64,000 nt of DNA from Bacteroidota bacterium (lineage in GTDB: Bacteria > Bacteroidota > Bacteroidia > Flavobacteriales > Weeksellaceae). This document shows positions 8,483-17,152 of the stretch, piece after piece. The stretch covers positions 61,564 to 125,563 of the forward strand of contig JAEWOD010000042.1 of the NCBI GenBank assembly GCA_023461035.1, in the 5' to 3' direction. The notes below the pieces were generated by a model. That model saw nothing but the letters and a program-made list of their open reading frames with translations. It was not told where the DNA came from and ran no database searches. The position numbers and the translations under genes are program-made. Position 1 is the stretch's first letter. Each line of letters opens with the position of its first letter.

Positions 8483-10006
8483 ATGTCAGCAAAAGAATCT
8501 TTTATTCAGGAAATACAAAACAATTATCAATATAAAGGTGATAAAATAGTGCTTGGAAAAGCCAAACTCGATGGAGAAGTCCTGACAGATGCGGAAATTT
8601 CCATAGCACTAAAAACCATGAACAGACATGGATTGATCGCCGGAGCAACCGGAACGGGAAAAACCAAAACCCTTCAGATTTTAGCGGAACAATTGTCACT
8701 GAAAGGCGTTCCTTCTTTGCTGATGGACATCAAGGGAGATTTAAGTGGAATTGCCGCCGCAGGAGAAGCTGACAATAAAGGAATTCAGGAGAGACAATCA
8801 ATTCTGGGGCTGGATTATACGCCGGCCGGAGCACCTGTTGAGCTGTTAAGTTTAAGCGAAGAAAAGGGAGTGCGGCTTCGTGCCACAATTTCAGAGTTTG
8901 GACCGATTTTATTTAGTAAAATCTTGGAATTAAACGATACCCAAACCAGTATCATTTCCATCATTTTTAAATATTGCGACGATAATGGTTTACCGCTTGT
9001 AGATTTGGCAGATATGCGAAAAGTCCTGCAATACGTAAGCGAAACAGATGAAGGAAAAAAAGAATTGACTTCCAATTACGGAAGCATTTCGCCGGCCTCT
9101 TTGGGAACGATTTTACGAAAAATAGTTGCGCTGGAACAACAAGGTGCTACTAAATTTTTTGGCGAACTTTCATTTGATGTAAATGATCTGATGCGAACCA
9201 AAGACGGAAAAGGAGTTGTAAGTGTCATCCGTTTGACGGACATTCAGAATAAACCTAATTTATTCTCGACCTTCATGTTGAGTTTGCTCGCAGAAATCTA
9301 TGAAACTCTGCCGGAATCGGGTGATTTGGACCAACCCAAATTGGTCATTTTCATAGATGAGGCTCATTTGATTTTTAATGAAGCAAGCAAAGCGCTTCTA
9401 GACCAAATCGAAACGATGATCAAATTAATTCGTTCAAAATCTGTAGGAATTTATTTTTGTACACAAGTTCCGGGAGATGTTCCTGACGCTGTTTTAAGCC
9501 AGTTGGGTTTAAAAATCCAACATGCTTTACGAGGATTTACGGCAAAAGACCGCAAACAAATTCAAAAAGCAGTGGAAAACTATCCGATTTCCCAATATTA
9601 CAAAGCGGATGAAGTCATCACGCAATTAGGAATAGGTGAAGCTTTTGTTACCGCTCTGAATGAGAAGGGAATTCCTACACCGCTGGCACATACGTATATG
9701 CGTGCGCCTCTTTCCCGCATGGATGTTTTGACCGATCAAGAAATTCAATCCATCGTAAACGAATCATCCTTAGTAAGTAAATACGCACAAGATTTGGATA
9801 AGGAAACCGCTTTTGAAATTCTTTCGAAGAAAATTGAAACCATTTCTGCCGAAGAAAATGCTGCGCCACCCAAAAGAGCAGGAAGGCCGAGAAAAGAAAA
9901 ATCTACCATTGAGACCATTTTGAATGATTCGACTACCAAAAGTTTCATTCGTACGATTGGAAACCAAATCATCAGAGGTCTTTTTGGGAAAATATCCAGA
10001 CGATAA
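8483..10006 (+). CDS. HerA-like (DUF853) ATPase
   Basis: Protein of 507 residues of the DUF853/HerA helicase-like group. Walker A is GATGTGKTKTLQ (residues ~57-68) and Walker B LVIFIDEAHLIF (residues ~288-299); FCTQVPGDVPDAVL is the conserved sensor region. A Lys/Arg-rich low-complexity linker (PPKRAGRPRKEK, an AT-hook-like GRP core) lies near residue 470. HerA relatives translocate DNA, often with a nuclease; it is suggestive that the next gene, 2 nt downstream, encodes a DnaQ-type exonuclease fusion. Biological role unproven. Confidence 0.88.
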   Translation: MSAKESFIQEIQNNYQYKGDKIVLGKAKLDGEVLTDAEISIALKTMNRHGLIAGATGTGKTKTLQILAEQLSLKGVPSLLMDIKGDLSGIAAAGEADNKGIQERQSILGLDYTPAGAPVELLSLSEEKGVRLRATISEFGPILFSKILELNDTQTSIISIIFKYCDDNGLPLVDLADMRKVLQYVSETDEGKKELTSNYGSISPASLGTILRKIVALEQQGATKFFGELSFDVNDLMRTKDGKGVVSVIRLTDIQNKPNLFSTFMLSLLAEIYETLPESGDLDQPKLVIFIDEAHLIFNEASKALLDQIETMIKLIRSKSVGIYFCTQVPGDVPDAVLSQLGLKIQHALRGFTAKDRKQIQKAVENYPISQYYKADEVITQLGIGEAFVTALNEKGIPTPLAHTYMRAPLSRMDVLTDQEIQSIVNESSLVSKYAQDLDKETAFEILSKKIETISAEENAAPPKRAGRPRKEKSTIETILNDSTTKSFIRTIGNQIIRGLFGKISRR

Positions 10007-10008
10007 AA

Positions 10009-11367
10009 ATGTACGCAGTTCTTGACATTGAAGCCACCGGAGGAAAAAAAGGAGAAGAGGACATCATAGAGGTGGCCATTTATCGCTATAATGGTGAAAA
10101 GGTGGTGGATCAATTAATTTCTTTGGTGTCTCCTGACCGGAAAATTGATAATTATGTTCAAAAACTGACGCAGATTACGCCCAAAATGGTAAAAACCGCC
10201 CCAAAATTTCATGAAATTGCCAAACGCATCATCGAAATCACAGAAGGAACCATACTGGTTGGGCACAATGTCGATTTTGATTACAGGATGTTGAAACAGG
10301 AATTTAAAAAATTGGGATATGCCTATTACAGAGAAACCATAGATACTGTTCCTTTAAGTGAAAAAGCTTTTCCGGAGGCGGGTTCTTATTCGTTGGGAAA
10401 ATTAAGCAAAGAACTTGGGATACCGGTTTCAGATCGTCACAGAGCCGCGGGTGACGCCCGTGCAACTTTGGAATTATTTAAAATTTTATTGGAACAAGAC
10501 ACGCTGAAAACTATTTCAAAACTAGGGGAAGATAAAACGGGAACCAGCCAGAAATTTGCCGCTCATTATGAAAATTTGCCAAACGAAATAGGATTGGTGT
10601 ATTTTTTAAATAAGGAAAAAGAAGTTATTTATCTTACAAGGGCATTAAATATAGCTTTAACCACACGAAAAATCTTAACAGGAAAATCAGGTATAGCCAA
10701 TCGAATCCGTTTGGAATTTGCAAGCATTAGATATGAAATAACAGGTAATGAATTAATTTCCTGGATAAAAGAGGCCAATGAAAACAAACGTTTGAAACCA
10801 AGATTGGCAAGCACCTCCAAAAAATTTGATTTTCCCTATTCAATGTATGTTGAGATTCGGGAGGGATATAAAATCCTAAAGCTGGATAAAAACCAAAAAA
10901 AGCGCAAGGACTCCGTTTTTCGGATTCTGAACCTCAAAATGGGGCAAAAAATCCTTTCTCTCATAACTGAAGAATTTCAACTTTGTCCCAAATTAAATGG
11001 CATTTCGCCAGAAAATTTACATTGTTTGAATTATGAAGTTGGCGAATGTTTGGGGGCTTGTGAAAAAGTAGAGTCAGCGGAAACCTATAACCGGAGAGTT
11101 GATGAATTTTTAGAAAAAATTAAACTTGAGAATAAGAATATCCTACTCATTGACGATGGAAGACGGCTTGGTGAAAGCTCATTTGTATGGGTAAATGACG
11201 GCGTTTGTGTGGGTTATGGATATTATGAATTTCACCACCAGATTAAAGACCGGAAAAGAATAAAGGAGCGAATGACCAAAGTGGAAAAAAACCCAGATAT
11301 TGATTCGGTGGTAAAGGGTTTTTTATTTACCGAAAAATACCGAGAATTGATTACATTACCGATTTAA
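10009..11367 (+). CDS. DnaQ-type 3'-5' exonuclease fused to a UvrC/Cho-like GIY-YIG region
   Basis: Protein of 452 residues. Residues ~1-165 are a DEDD exonuclease of the DNA polymerase III epsilon type: DIEATGG, VGHNVDFDYRML, and HRAAGDARATLELF with the final His and Asp. Residues ~190-270 resemble a GIY-YIG nuclease (PNEIGLVYFLNKEKEVIYL), but the YIGK half reads YLTR, so the catalytic signature is degraded. A UvrC-like Cys region follows (LHCLNYEVGECLGACE). The fusion is common in Bacteroidota and probably acts in repair. It starts 2 nt after the HerA-like gene. Confidence 0.87.
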   Translation: MYAVLDIEATGGKKGEEDIIEVAIYRYNGEKVVDQLISLVSPDRKIDNYVQKLTQITPKMVKTAPKFHEIAKRIIEITEGTILVGHNVDFDYRMLKQEFKKLGYAYYRETIDTVPLSEKAFPEAGSYSLGKLSKELGIPVSDRHRAAGDARATLELFKILLEQDTLKTISKLGEDKTGTSQKFAAHYENLPNEIGLVYFLNKEKEVIYLTRALNIALTTRKILTGKSGIANRIRLEFASIRYEITGNELISWIKEANENKRLKPRLASTSKKFDFPYSMYVEIREGYKILKLDKNQKKRKDSVFRILNLKMGQKILSLITEEFQLCPKLNGISPENLHCLNYEVGECLGACEKVESAETYNRRVDEFLEKIKLENKNILLIDDGRRLGESSFVWVNDGVCVGYGYYEFHHQIKDRKRIKERMTKVEKNPDIDSVVKGFLFTEKYRELITLPI

Positions 11368-11384
11368 AATCATAATTGAAAAGC

Positions 11385-12098
11385 ATGACGGAAAAAGAAG
11401 AAAATGACCGGATAAGAGAAAAATTAGTGCCCAAAAATTGGAACGAAGTAAAGTCTAACGATTCTTGGGCACTTTTTAAAATCATGTCAGAATTTGTAGA
11501 AGGATACGAAAAAATGTCCAAAATAGGTCCTTGTGTTTCGATTTTTGGTTCTGCTCGTACACAAGCCGATTCAGAATATTATAAAATGGCAGAGGAAATC
11601 GCATTTCAATTGACCCAACAAGGTTTTGGTGTGATTACAGGCGGCGGGCCGGGCGTGATGGAGTCGGCTAATAAAGGTGCGCAAAGAGGTGGAGGGAAAT
11701 CTGTCGGAATCGGAATAAGGTTACCATTTGAAACCGGATTAAATTCTTATGTGGACTATGACTACAGCATTAATTTTGACTATTTCTTTGCCCGAAAAGT
11801 GATGTTTGTGAAATATGCGCAAGGATTTATTGTCTTGCCCGGCGGAATGGGAACGCTAGACGAACTTTTTGAGGCTCTTACGCTGGTTCAAACCCAAAAA
11901 ACGGGCAGATTTCCTATCGTGTTAGTTGGAACAAAGTTTTGGTCAGGCCTCATTGATTGGTTAAAAGATACCGTTTTGGCCGCCGGAAACATCAGCGAAA
12001 AGGATTTCGAGCTCTATCGTTTGGTGGATACGCCTGAAGAAGCGGTGGGTCATATCAAAGCTTTTTATGATAAGTACATGGTGAAACAAAACTTCTAA
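11385..12098 (+). CDS. LOG family protein (TIGR00730)
   Basis: Protein of 237 residues with a Rossmann-like fold and the two LOG signatures: GGGPGVMESANKGA and PGGMGTLDELFE. Members hydrolyse nucleoside 5'-monophosphates such as cytokinin riboside monophosphate to base and ribose phosphate. I use ATG 11385 rather than a TTG three codons upstream. The first ~60 residues form an extension before the core. Its bacterial role is probably purine salvage or housekeeping; this cannot be seen from sequence. Confidence 0.9.
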   Translation: MTEKEENDRIREKLVPKNWNEVKSNDSWALFKIMSEFVEGYEKMSKIGPCVSIFGSARTQADSEYYKMAEEIAFQLTQQGFGVITGGGPGVMESANKGAQRGGGKSVGIGIRLPFETGLNSYVDYDYSINFDYFFARKVMFVKYAQGFIVLPGGMGTLDELFEALTLVQTQKTGRFPIVLVGTKFWSGLIDWLKDTVLAAGNISEKDFELYRLVDTPEEAVGHIKAFYDKYMVKQNF

Positions 12099-12155
12099 CG
12101 TTCATTATACTAAATTATGACTAAAAACCGTTGGTTTGAAATAGATTATTCCTTT

Positions 12156-14405
12156 ATGTCCCAACTCAAATTTGTTTGGTTATTTTCATTTATTCTTCTT
12201 CCTTTCATTGGTTTTTCCCAAACCAACACAGATCGTTGGGAAGATCATTTTTCTTATAATAACATACGACATATTTGGGAAATAAACGGATTCATTTTCT
12301 GTAGTGCGGAAAACGGTTTGTTTACCTATGATCCCAATACGGGAGAATTGGAAAAAATTTCAAAAGTAACCGAGCTCAATGATGTCGGTGTTTCAGCGTT
12401 TAGTTATAGCCCTGAAAATGATTTGTTACTAGTGGGTTATGAAAGAGGTGAAATGGATATGCTGGGACCGGAAGAAAACCACAACCTTCTTGAAATTCCA
12501 CTACATCAATCTTATACAGGGAGCAAAATAGTCAATCATATTTTTCCCTATCAAAATACCGCTATTATTTCGGGAGAATTTGGGTTAGCATCCTTTAGTC
12601 TGGAGGATTTTGAATTTATGGAAACCTGCTATTTTACACAGTCCGGTGTTTATTTTGGTGTAAAGGAATCTGTCGTTTTAAATGATGTAATTTATGCGGC
12701 AAGTGACCAGGGAATTTTCTCACATACGCTGGATGAATTTATCGCCAATTTCACCTCATGGACCCAACCGCCCGGATTACCGACAACGGCATTTCAACAA
12801 ATTGTCGTTTTCCAAGGAAATATTGTAGCAGCTTCCGGTGATAACGTTTATCGGTTTGACGGAAATAACTGGACTTCGTTTGGGGCTTTTCCGGGACTGC
12901 GTGATTTAAGTGTAAATGGTACTGTTTTAAGCATCACACAAGCCAATTTGGTTACAAATTATAACGAATCATTTGGGGTTTTGGAATCTATATCTTTTTC
13001 TCAATCCCTCAATACGGGACTGAAAATCGGCAATACTACTTATGGCGGCTCCAGGTTATTTGGTCTGATAAATAATTTGGAAGAAATCAAACCGGATGGT
13101 CCTTATAACAATAATTCTTATTCTGTAACGGCTTTGGGAGACCAAATCTGGATTGCTCCCGGTGGGATGAACAATTATAATTCTCCCAAAGGAAACAAAG
13201 ACGGATTCTATCACTTTAACGGAACTAAATGGATTCATAATACTTCTGAGGAAATGCTTGAAGCTAAAGACATTGTAGATATCGAAGTAAATCCTTCAGA
13301 CTCTACCGAAGTATATGTTTCATCTTATTTTGAGTTCCCTTCATGGTCAGAGCAGGGCACTCATATCGGTATGTTTAAATTCAAAAGCGGGCAAATGGTG
13401 GAACACTATAATTCAGAAAACAGCGAAATTAAATTTCGTGAGCGAATCGGTGGAACCGCCATGGATGAGGACGGAAACTTATGGATCGGCCAATCCTACG
13501 TGGGTTCGGGTGGGGATACCTATATGATCCGCAAGTCCGCTTCCGGAAGCTGGGAATCTATTAATGTCCAAGCTTCGGATGGTGATGCAAGTAACCGGAA
13601 ACCTGTGATATATCAGGGATATGCTTTCCTGCCTTTGCCTAGGTCACATAGCGGCTTGAAAATCACCAATATGCAGGACATATACACCATCAATGCACAA
13701 TCCAATTCGGGTGAACTGCCTTCCGATGAAGTCCTGGGCATTGCCATAGATCAAGACGGTGTTTTATGGATTGGGACTATGCAGGGACTTAGGGTTTTAT
13801 ATAATCCCATTCAAGCTATACAGTCCGGCTCCTTTCAGACCGAACCCGTCATCATTGAACACAACGGAATACCGGAAGCCATATTGACAGATGTTACCGT
13901 TACAGATATTCAAATCGATGGGGCCAACCAAAAATGGGTCTCAACCGATACCGGTGGTGTTTATTGTTTCTCTGAAGACGGAACTGAAACTGTCTACCAT
14001 TTTACGGCGGAAAATTCTCCTTTGCCCTCAAACCGCGTCAGTAAAATAAAAGTCGAAATGACTACAGGTGTGGTTTATTTTGCTACGGATAAAGGACTGG
14101 TGTCCTTCCGAAGTGACGCTGTGGAAGTGGGAGATTCATTTGGTGATGTGTATTCTTATCCTAATCCTGTTCGTCCCGGATTTACAGGAGACGTGACTAT
14201 CAAAGGATTGCCCAATGAAGCCGATGTAAGAATTGTGGATGTCGTAGGAAATCTGGTTTTTAAAACCAAAGCAGCAGGAGGTGTCGCCAAATGGAACACG
14301 CGAAACATGAACGGAAAATTGGTTGCTTCCGGAATTTATCTGGTGTTGATGTCCAATCAGGATGCTTCCGAAACCAAACAAACAAAAATTGCAATCGTTC
14401 GATAA
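12156..14405 (+). CDS. porZ: T9SS-associated two-propeller protein, probable PorZ
   Basis: Starting at ATG 12156 the protein has 749 residues and a good signal peptide (MSQLKFVWLFSFILLPFIGF); ATG 12117 would add 13 residues. The body carries propeller-type repeats (NLWIGQSYVG, LWIGTMQGLRVLYN, YFATDKGLVSF), and the last ~85 residues form a T9SS type A sorting domain beginning at YSYPNPVRPG and ending KQTKIAIVR. This arrangement and its position directly before recO fit PorZ, the surface T9SS component that delivers anionic LPS to the sortase in Porphyromonas. The family is clear; the exact symbol less so. Confidence 0.75.
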   Translation: MSQLKFVWLFSFILLPFIGFSQTNTDRWEDHFSYNNIRHIWEINGFIFCSAENGLFTYDPNTGELEKISKVTELNDVGVSAFSYSPENDLLLVGYERGEMDMLGPEENHNLLEIPLHQSYTGSKIVNHIFPYQNTAIISGEFGLASFSLEDFEFMETCYFTQSGVYFGVKESVVLNDVIYAASDQGIFSHTLDEFIANFTSWTQPPGLPTTAFQQIVVFQGNIVAASGDNVYRFDGNNWTSFGAFPGLRDLSVNGTVLSITQANLVTNYNESFGVLESISFSQSLNTGLKIGNTTYGGSRLFGLINNLEEIKPDGPYNNNSYSVTALGDQIWIAPGGMNNYNSPKGNKDGFYHFNGTKWIHNTSEEMLEAKDIVDIEVNPSDSTEVYVSSYFEFPSWSEQGTHIGMFKFKSGQMVEHYNSENSEIKFRERIGGTAMDEDGNLWIGQSYVGSGGDTYMIRKSASGSWESINVQASDGDASNRKPVIYQGYAFLPLPRSHSGLKITNMQDIYTINAQSNSGELPSDEVLGIAIDQDGVLWIGTMQGLRVLYNPIQAIQSGSFQTEPVIIEHNGIPEAILTDVTVTDIQIDGANQKWVSTDTGGVYCFSEDGTETVYHFTAENSPLPSNRVSKIKVEMTTGVVYFATDKGLVSFRSDAVEVGDSFGDVYSYPNPVRPGFTGDVTIKGLPNEADVRIVDVVGNLVFKTKAAGGVAKWNTRNMNGKLVASGIYLVLMSNQDASETKQTKIAIVR

Positions 14406-15119
14406 ATGCTCGTCAAAACTCCTGCAATTGTCCTTAGTACCATAAAATACGGTGATTCCGGAAAAATTGTGAAATTTTTTACCCAAAACCATGGGCTTAT
14501 TTCCTGTATTTCAAAATCAATTTATGTAAAAAAAAATCGGACGAATTCTCTTTTGTTTTCTTTTAATTTTGTCGAATTGGTATACGACGAAAAACCCAAC
14601 CAATCACTTTTCTTCCTCAAGGAAATTAACGCTTCCAAACATTTTAGCTCTATCCATCTTCAACCGGAAAAAATAACCATCATTTTGTTTTTAACCGAAA
14701 TTTTAAACAGCGCCCTGAAAGAAGAAGAACCCCATTATGCATTATTTGAATTTTTGGAAAATTCGATTTTTGAATTCGATCAAAAAAAATCCGGCTTTTC
14801 CGATTTCCATTTATGGTTTCTGATGAATCTTACCAAATTCCTCGGATTTTATCCTCATTTTAAAAAAGGCTTTTCTTTTTTTGATTTGGACAATGGTGTT
14901 TCTTCCAATGAAACTCCGACCGGAATTTATATTTCCGATTCCGATCTTCTGAATTTTGAAAAATTAATATCACTCGATTTTCAAAATCAAACCCAATCTC
15001 AATTCAACCAGATTCAAAGAAAATCCATTCTTTCGACTCTTTTGAAGTACTTTGAGCTTCATATTTCCGATTTCCGACAGCCAAAATCCTTAGAGGTGCT
15101 AAATCAGGTTTTTCAATAG
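14406..15119 (+). CDS. recO: DNA repair protein RecO
   Basis: RecFOR-pathway mediator that loads RecA on SSB-coated DNA and anneals strands. It has 237 residues with the family N-terminus (KTPAIVLSTIKYGDSGKIVKFF), which forms the OB fold, and a helical C-terminal region (SQFNQIQRKSILSTLLKYFELHI). The zinc-finger cysteines found in some RecO proteins are absent. Its ATG follows the porZ stop directly (TAAATG), so it is probably cotranscribed. Confidence 0.9.
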   Translation: MLVKTPAIVLSTIKYGDSGKIVKFFTQNHGLISCISKSIYVKKNRTNSLLFSFNFVELVYDEKPNQSLFFLKEINASKHFSSIHLQPEKITIILFLTEILNSALKEEEPHYALFEFLENSIFEFDQKKSGFSDFHLWFLMNLTKFLGFYPHFKKGFSFFDLDNGVSSNETPTGIYISDSDLLNFEKLISLDFQNQTQSQFNQIQRKSILSTLLKYFELHISDFRQPKSLEVLNQVFQ

Positions 15120-15184
15120 TTTTTTTCTCAAATCGAATTTATGGAGGTCGTTTTTTAGTCGATTTTTGTCAAAAAAACCGAATT

Positions 15185-15958
15185 TTACTTTTTTTGTCTC
15201 ACGGCTTCGTAAATGCAAATAGCAGCAGCGTTACTGACATTGAGCGAATCCACTTTTCCCTTCATGGGAATTTTTATCAATTCGTCAGAATTTTCAACCC
15301 AAAAATCTGTCAACCCAAATGCTTCGGTTCCAAAAACGATCGCTGAACTTTTTGAAAAATTCACGTCGTACAAACTTTTGGTATTCTCATTCAAAAATGT
15401 GGAAATTATCTGAACCTTTTCTTTTTTAAGCCAACTGACCAATTCTTCTTTTGTTGTGCTGACCAATTGATTAGTAAAAATGGTTCCCACGCTGCTTCTT
15501 ATAACATTGGGATTAAAAAAATCAACCAAAGGATCACAAACCACAACCAAATCAACTCCGGCTCCATCACAAGTCCGCAAAACCGCACCCAAATTTCCCG
15601 GTTTTTCCACGCTTTCCAAAACGACAATCAGGGAGTTTTCTGGCAATTGTACATTGCTTACTCCTTTTGTTTTGATTATATAAACACCGATGACTCCGCC
15701 TGTGGTTCCTCTGTACGCTATTTTTTCAAACAATGATTTTGAAACTTCGTTTTGATTGGAAATTTTTATTTCAAAAGAATTGGGAAAAATATCCGGACAA
15801 ATAAAAAATTCCATCGGTTCAAAACCGGCATCCTGCGCCAATTGGTTTTCCTGAATTCCTTCCACGATAAAAAGGCCCTGTTTTTTTCGCTCACGCGATT
15901 TTTCCTGAAGTTTCAGCAGGTTCTTAATTTTCGGATTTTGAAGGCTTTCGATTTGCAT
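15185..15958 (-). CDS. SpoU/TrmH family RNA methyltransferase
   Basis: SAM-dependent 2'-O-ribose methyltransferase with a trefoil knot, 257 residues. The N-terminal substrate-binding part (MQIESLQNPKIKNLLKLQEK) is followed by the three SPOUT motifs: KPGNLGAVLRTCDGAGVD, VFGTEAFGL and IPMKGKVDSLNVSNAAAI. The substrate could be tRNA or 23S rRNA; sequence alone does not separate them. It lies tail to tail with recO and reads in the same direction as asd, from which it is separated by a terminator. Confidence 0.9.
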   Translation of the reverse strand: MQIESLQNPKIKNLLKLQEKSRERKKQGLFIVEGIQENQLAQDAGFEPMEFFICPDIFPNSFEIKISNQNEVSKSLFEKIAYRGTTGGVIGVYIIKTKGVSNVQLPENSLIVVLESVEKPGNLGAVLRTCDGAGVDLVVVCDPLVDFFNPNVIRSSVGTIFTNQLVSTTKEELVSWLKKEKVQIISTFLNENTKSLYDVNFSKSSAIVFGTEAFGLTDFWVENSDELIKIPMKGKVDSLNVSNAAAICIYEAVRQKK

Positions 15959-15983
15959 TTTGTATAATTGAAATTTATTTGAA

Positions 15984-16011
15984 TCAAAAAAAACCGTTTT
16001 TTCAAACGGCT
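15984..16011 (-). terminator. rho-independent terminator of asd
   Basis: On the minus strand AGCCGTTT and AAACGGTT form a stem with a short GAAA-type loop, followed by an unbroken T-run. It lies 28 nt beyond the asd stop. Confidence 0.8.
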
Positions 16012-16038
16012 TTCAATATTTCTGTTTTGATTAAAAAA

Positions 16039-17046
16039 TCAAACGGCAACCGTTTTCCCAACCAGATTTTTCGCTACCAGATATTCTGCAATCTGAACGG
16101 CATTGGTAGCGGCTCCTTTTCGTAAATTATCCGCAACGATCCACATATTTACCGAGTTTGGCTGTGATAAATCCCGACGGATTCTTCCCACAAAAACATC
16201 GTCCTTTCCTTCTGCATAAAGAGGCATGGGATAAGTGTTTGTCTCCGGGTTATCCTGTAAAACCACACCCGGAGTTTCGTGTAATAATTTTCGCAATTCC
16301 GATTCGTCATAAGGATTATTAAATTCGACATTGACCGATTCAGAATGCCCTCCCTGAACCGGAACACGTATGGCTGTGGCGGTTAAAGCAATGGTTCGGT
16401 CATCCAGAATTTTCTGGGTTTCACGTGTCAATTTTAATTCTTCTTTCGTATATCCGGATTCTTCAAAAATATCACATTGCGGCAATGCATTTTTAAAAAT
16501 AGGATAAGGATATTTCATTTTGGGATTTGTTCCATTTATTTCTCCCTCTAATTGTTCTACCGCCTCTTTTCCGGTTCCTGTTACGGATTGATAAGTAGAA
16601 ACCACCACGCGTTTGATATCATATTTTTTATTCAAAGGGTTTAAAACCATCACCAATTGAATGGTAGAACAATTCGGATTGGCTATGATTTTGTTTTCTT
16701 CCGTTAATTGATCGGCATTTATTTCCGGAACAACAAGCGGAATTTCCGGCTCCATACGCCAGGCAGAGGAGTTGTCAATCACCGTTGTCCCGGCTTTTGC
16801 AAATTCAGGAGCCCATTGTTTGGACGTTTCTCCTCCGGCAGAAAAAAGGGCAATTTCCGGTTGCATTTCAACTGCAGATTGTATGGAAACAATGGTGTAT
16901 TCTTTTCCTTTAAAAACGACCTTATTCCCGACTGAGCGTTCAGAAGCAACAGGAATTAATTCATCTACCGGAAAATTCCGTTCTTCTAGTACTTTCAACA
17001 TCACGCGCCCCACCATTCCGGTTGCACCCACTACGGCCACTTTCAT
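16039..17046 (-). CDS. asd: Aspartate-semialdehyde dehydrogenase
   Basis: Reduces aspartyl phosphate to aspartate semialdehyde for lysine, diaminopimelate, threonine and methionine synthesis. I start at ATG 17046, giving 335 residues beginning MKVAVVGATGMVGR, the NADP-binding glycine motif; the longer frame adds 12 residues with no homology pattern. The active-site cysteine is in ANPNCSTIQLV and the catalytic His in VQGGHSESV. The length is normal for the family. Monocistronic, with its own terminator. Confidence 0.96.
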   Translation of the reverse strand: MKVAVVGATGMVGRVMLKVLEERNFPVDELIPVASERSVGNKVVFKGKEYTIVSIQSAVEMQPEIALFSAGGETSKQWAPEFAKAGTTVIDNSSAWRMEPEIPLVVPEINADQLTEENKIIANPNCSTIQLVMVLNPLNKKYDIKRVVVSTYQSVTGTGKEAVEQLEGEINGTNPKMKYPYPIFKNALPQCDIFEESGYTKEELKLTRETQKILDDRTIALTATAIRVPVQGGHSESVNVEFNNPYDESELRKLLHETPGVVLQDNPETNTYPMPLYAEGKDDVFVGRIRRDLSQPNSVNMWIVADNLRKGAATNAVQIAEYLVAKNLVGKTVAV

Positions 17047-17096
17047 ATCTTTAAATTTTTCCGTAAAATTAACACAAATCACTTAAATTCTGGGCT

Positions 17097-17104
17097 TATT
17101 TTTG
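17097..17104 (+). promoter_or_regulatory. TAnnTTTG -7 box of the patatin gene
   Basis: TATTTTTG, 49 nt before the chosen ATG (17153). It overlaps the TTG at 17102, which argues against that codon as a start. Confidence 0.6.
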
Positions 17105-17152
17105 TTAAGTTCGAAGAAATCAAATCTTACATTTGTTAAAGTCAAGTTGAGT

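Noticed and set aside
16415..16432. GGTTTCACGTGTCAAT resembling parS inside asd
   Set aside because: Only the left half matches; the right half deviates at several bases and the site is within conserved coding sequence.
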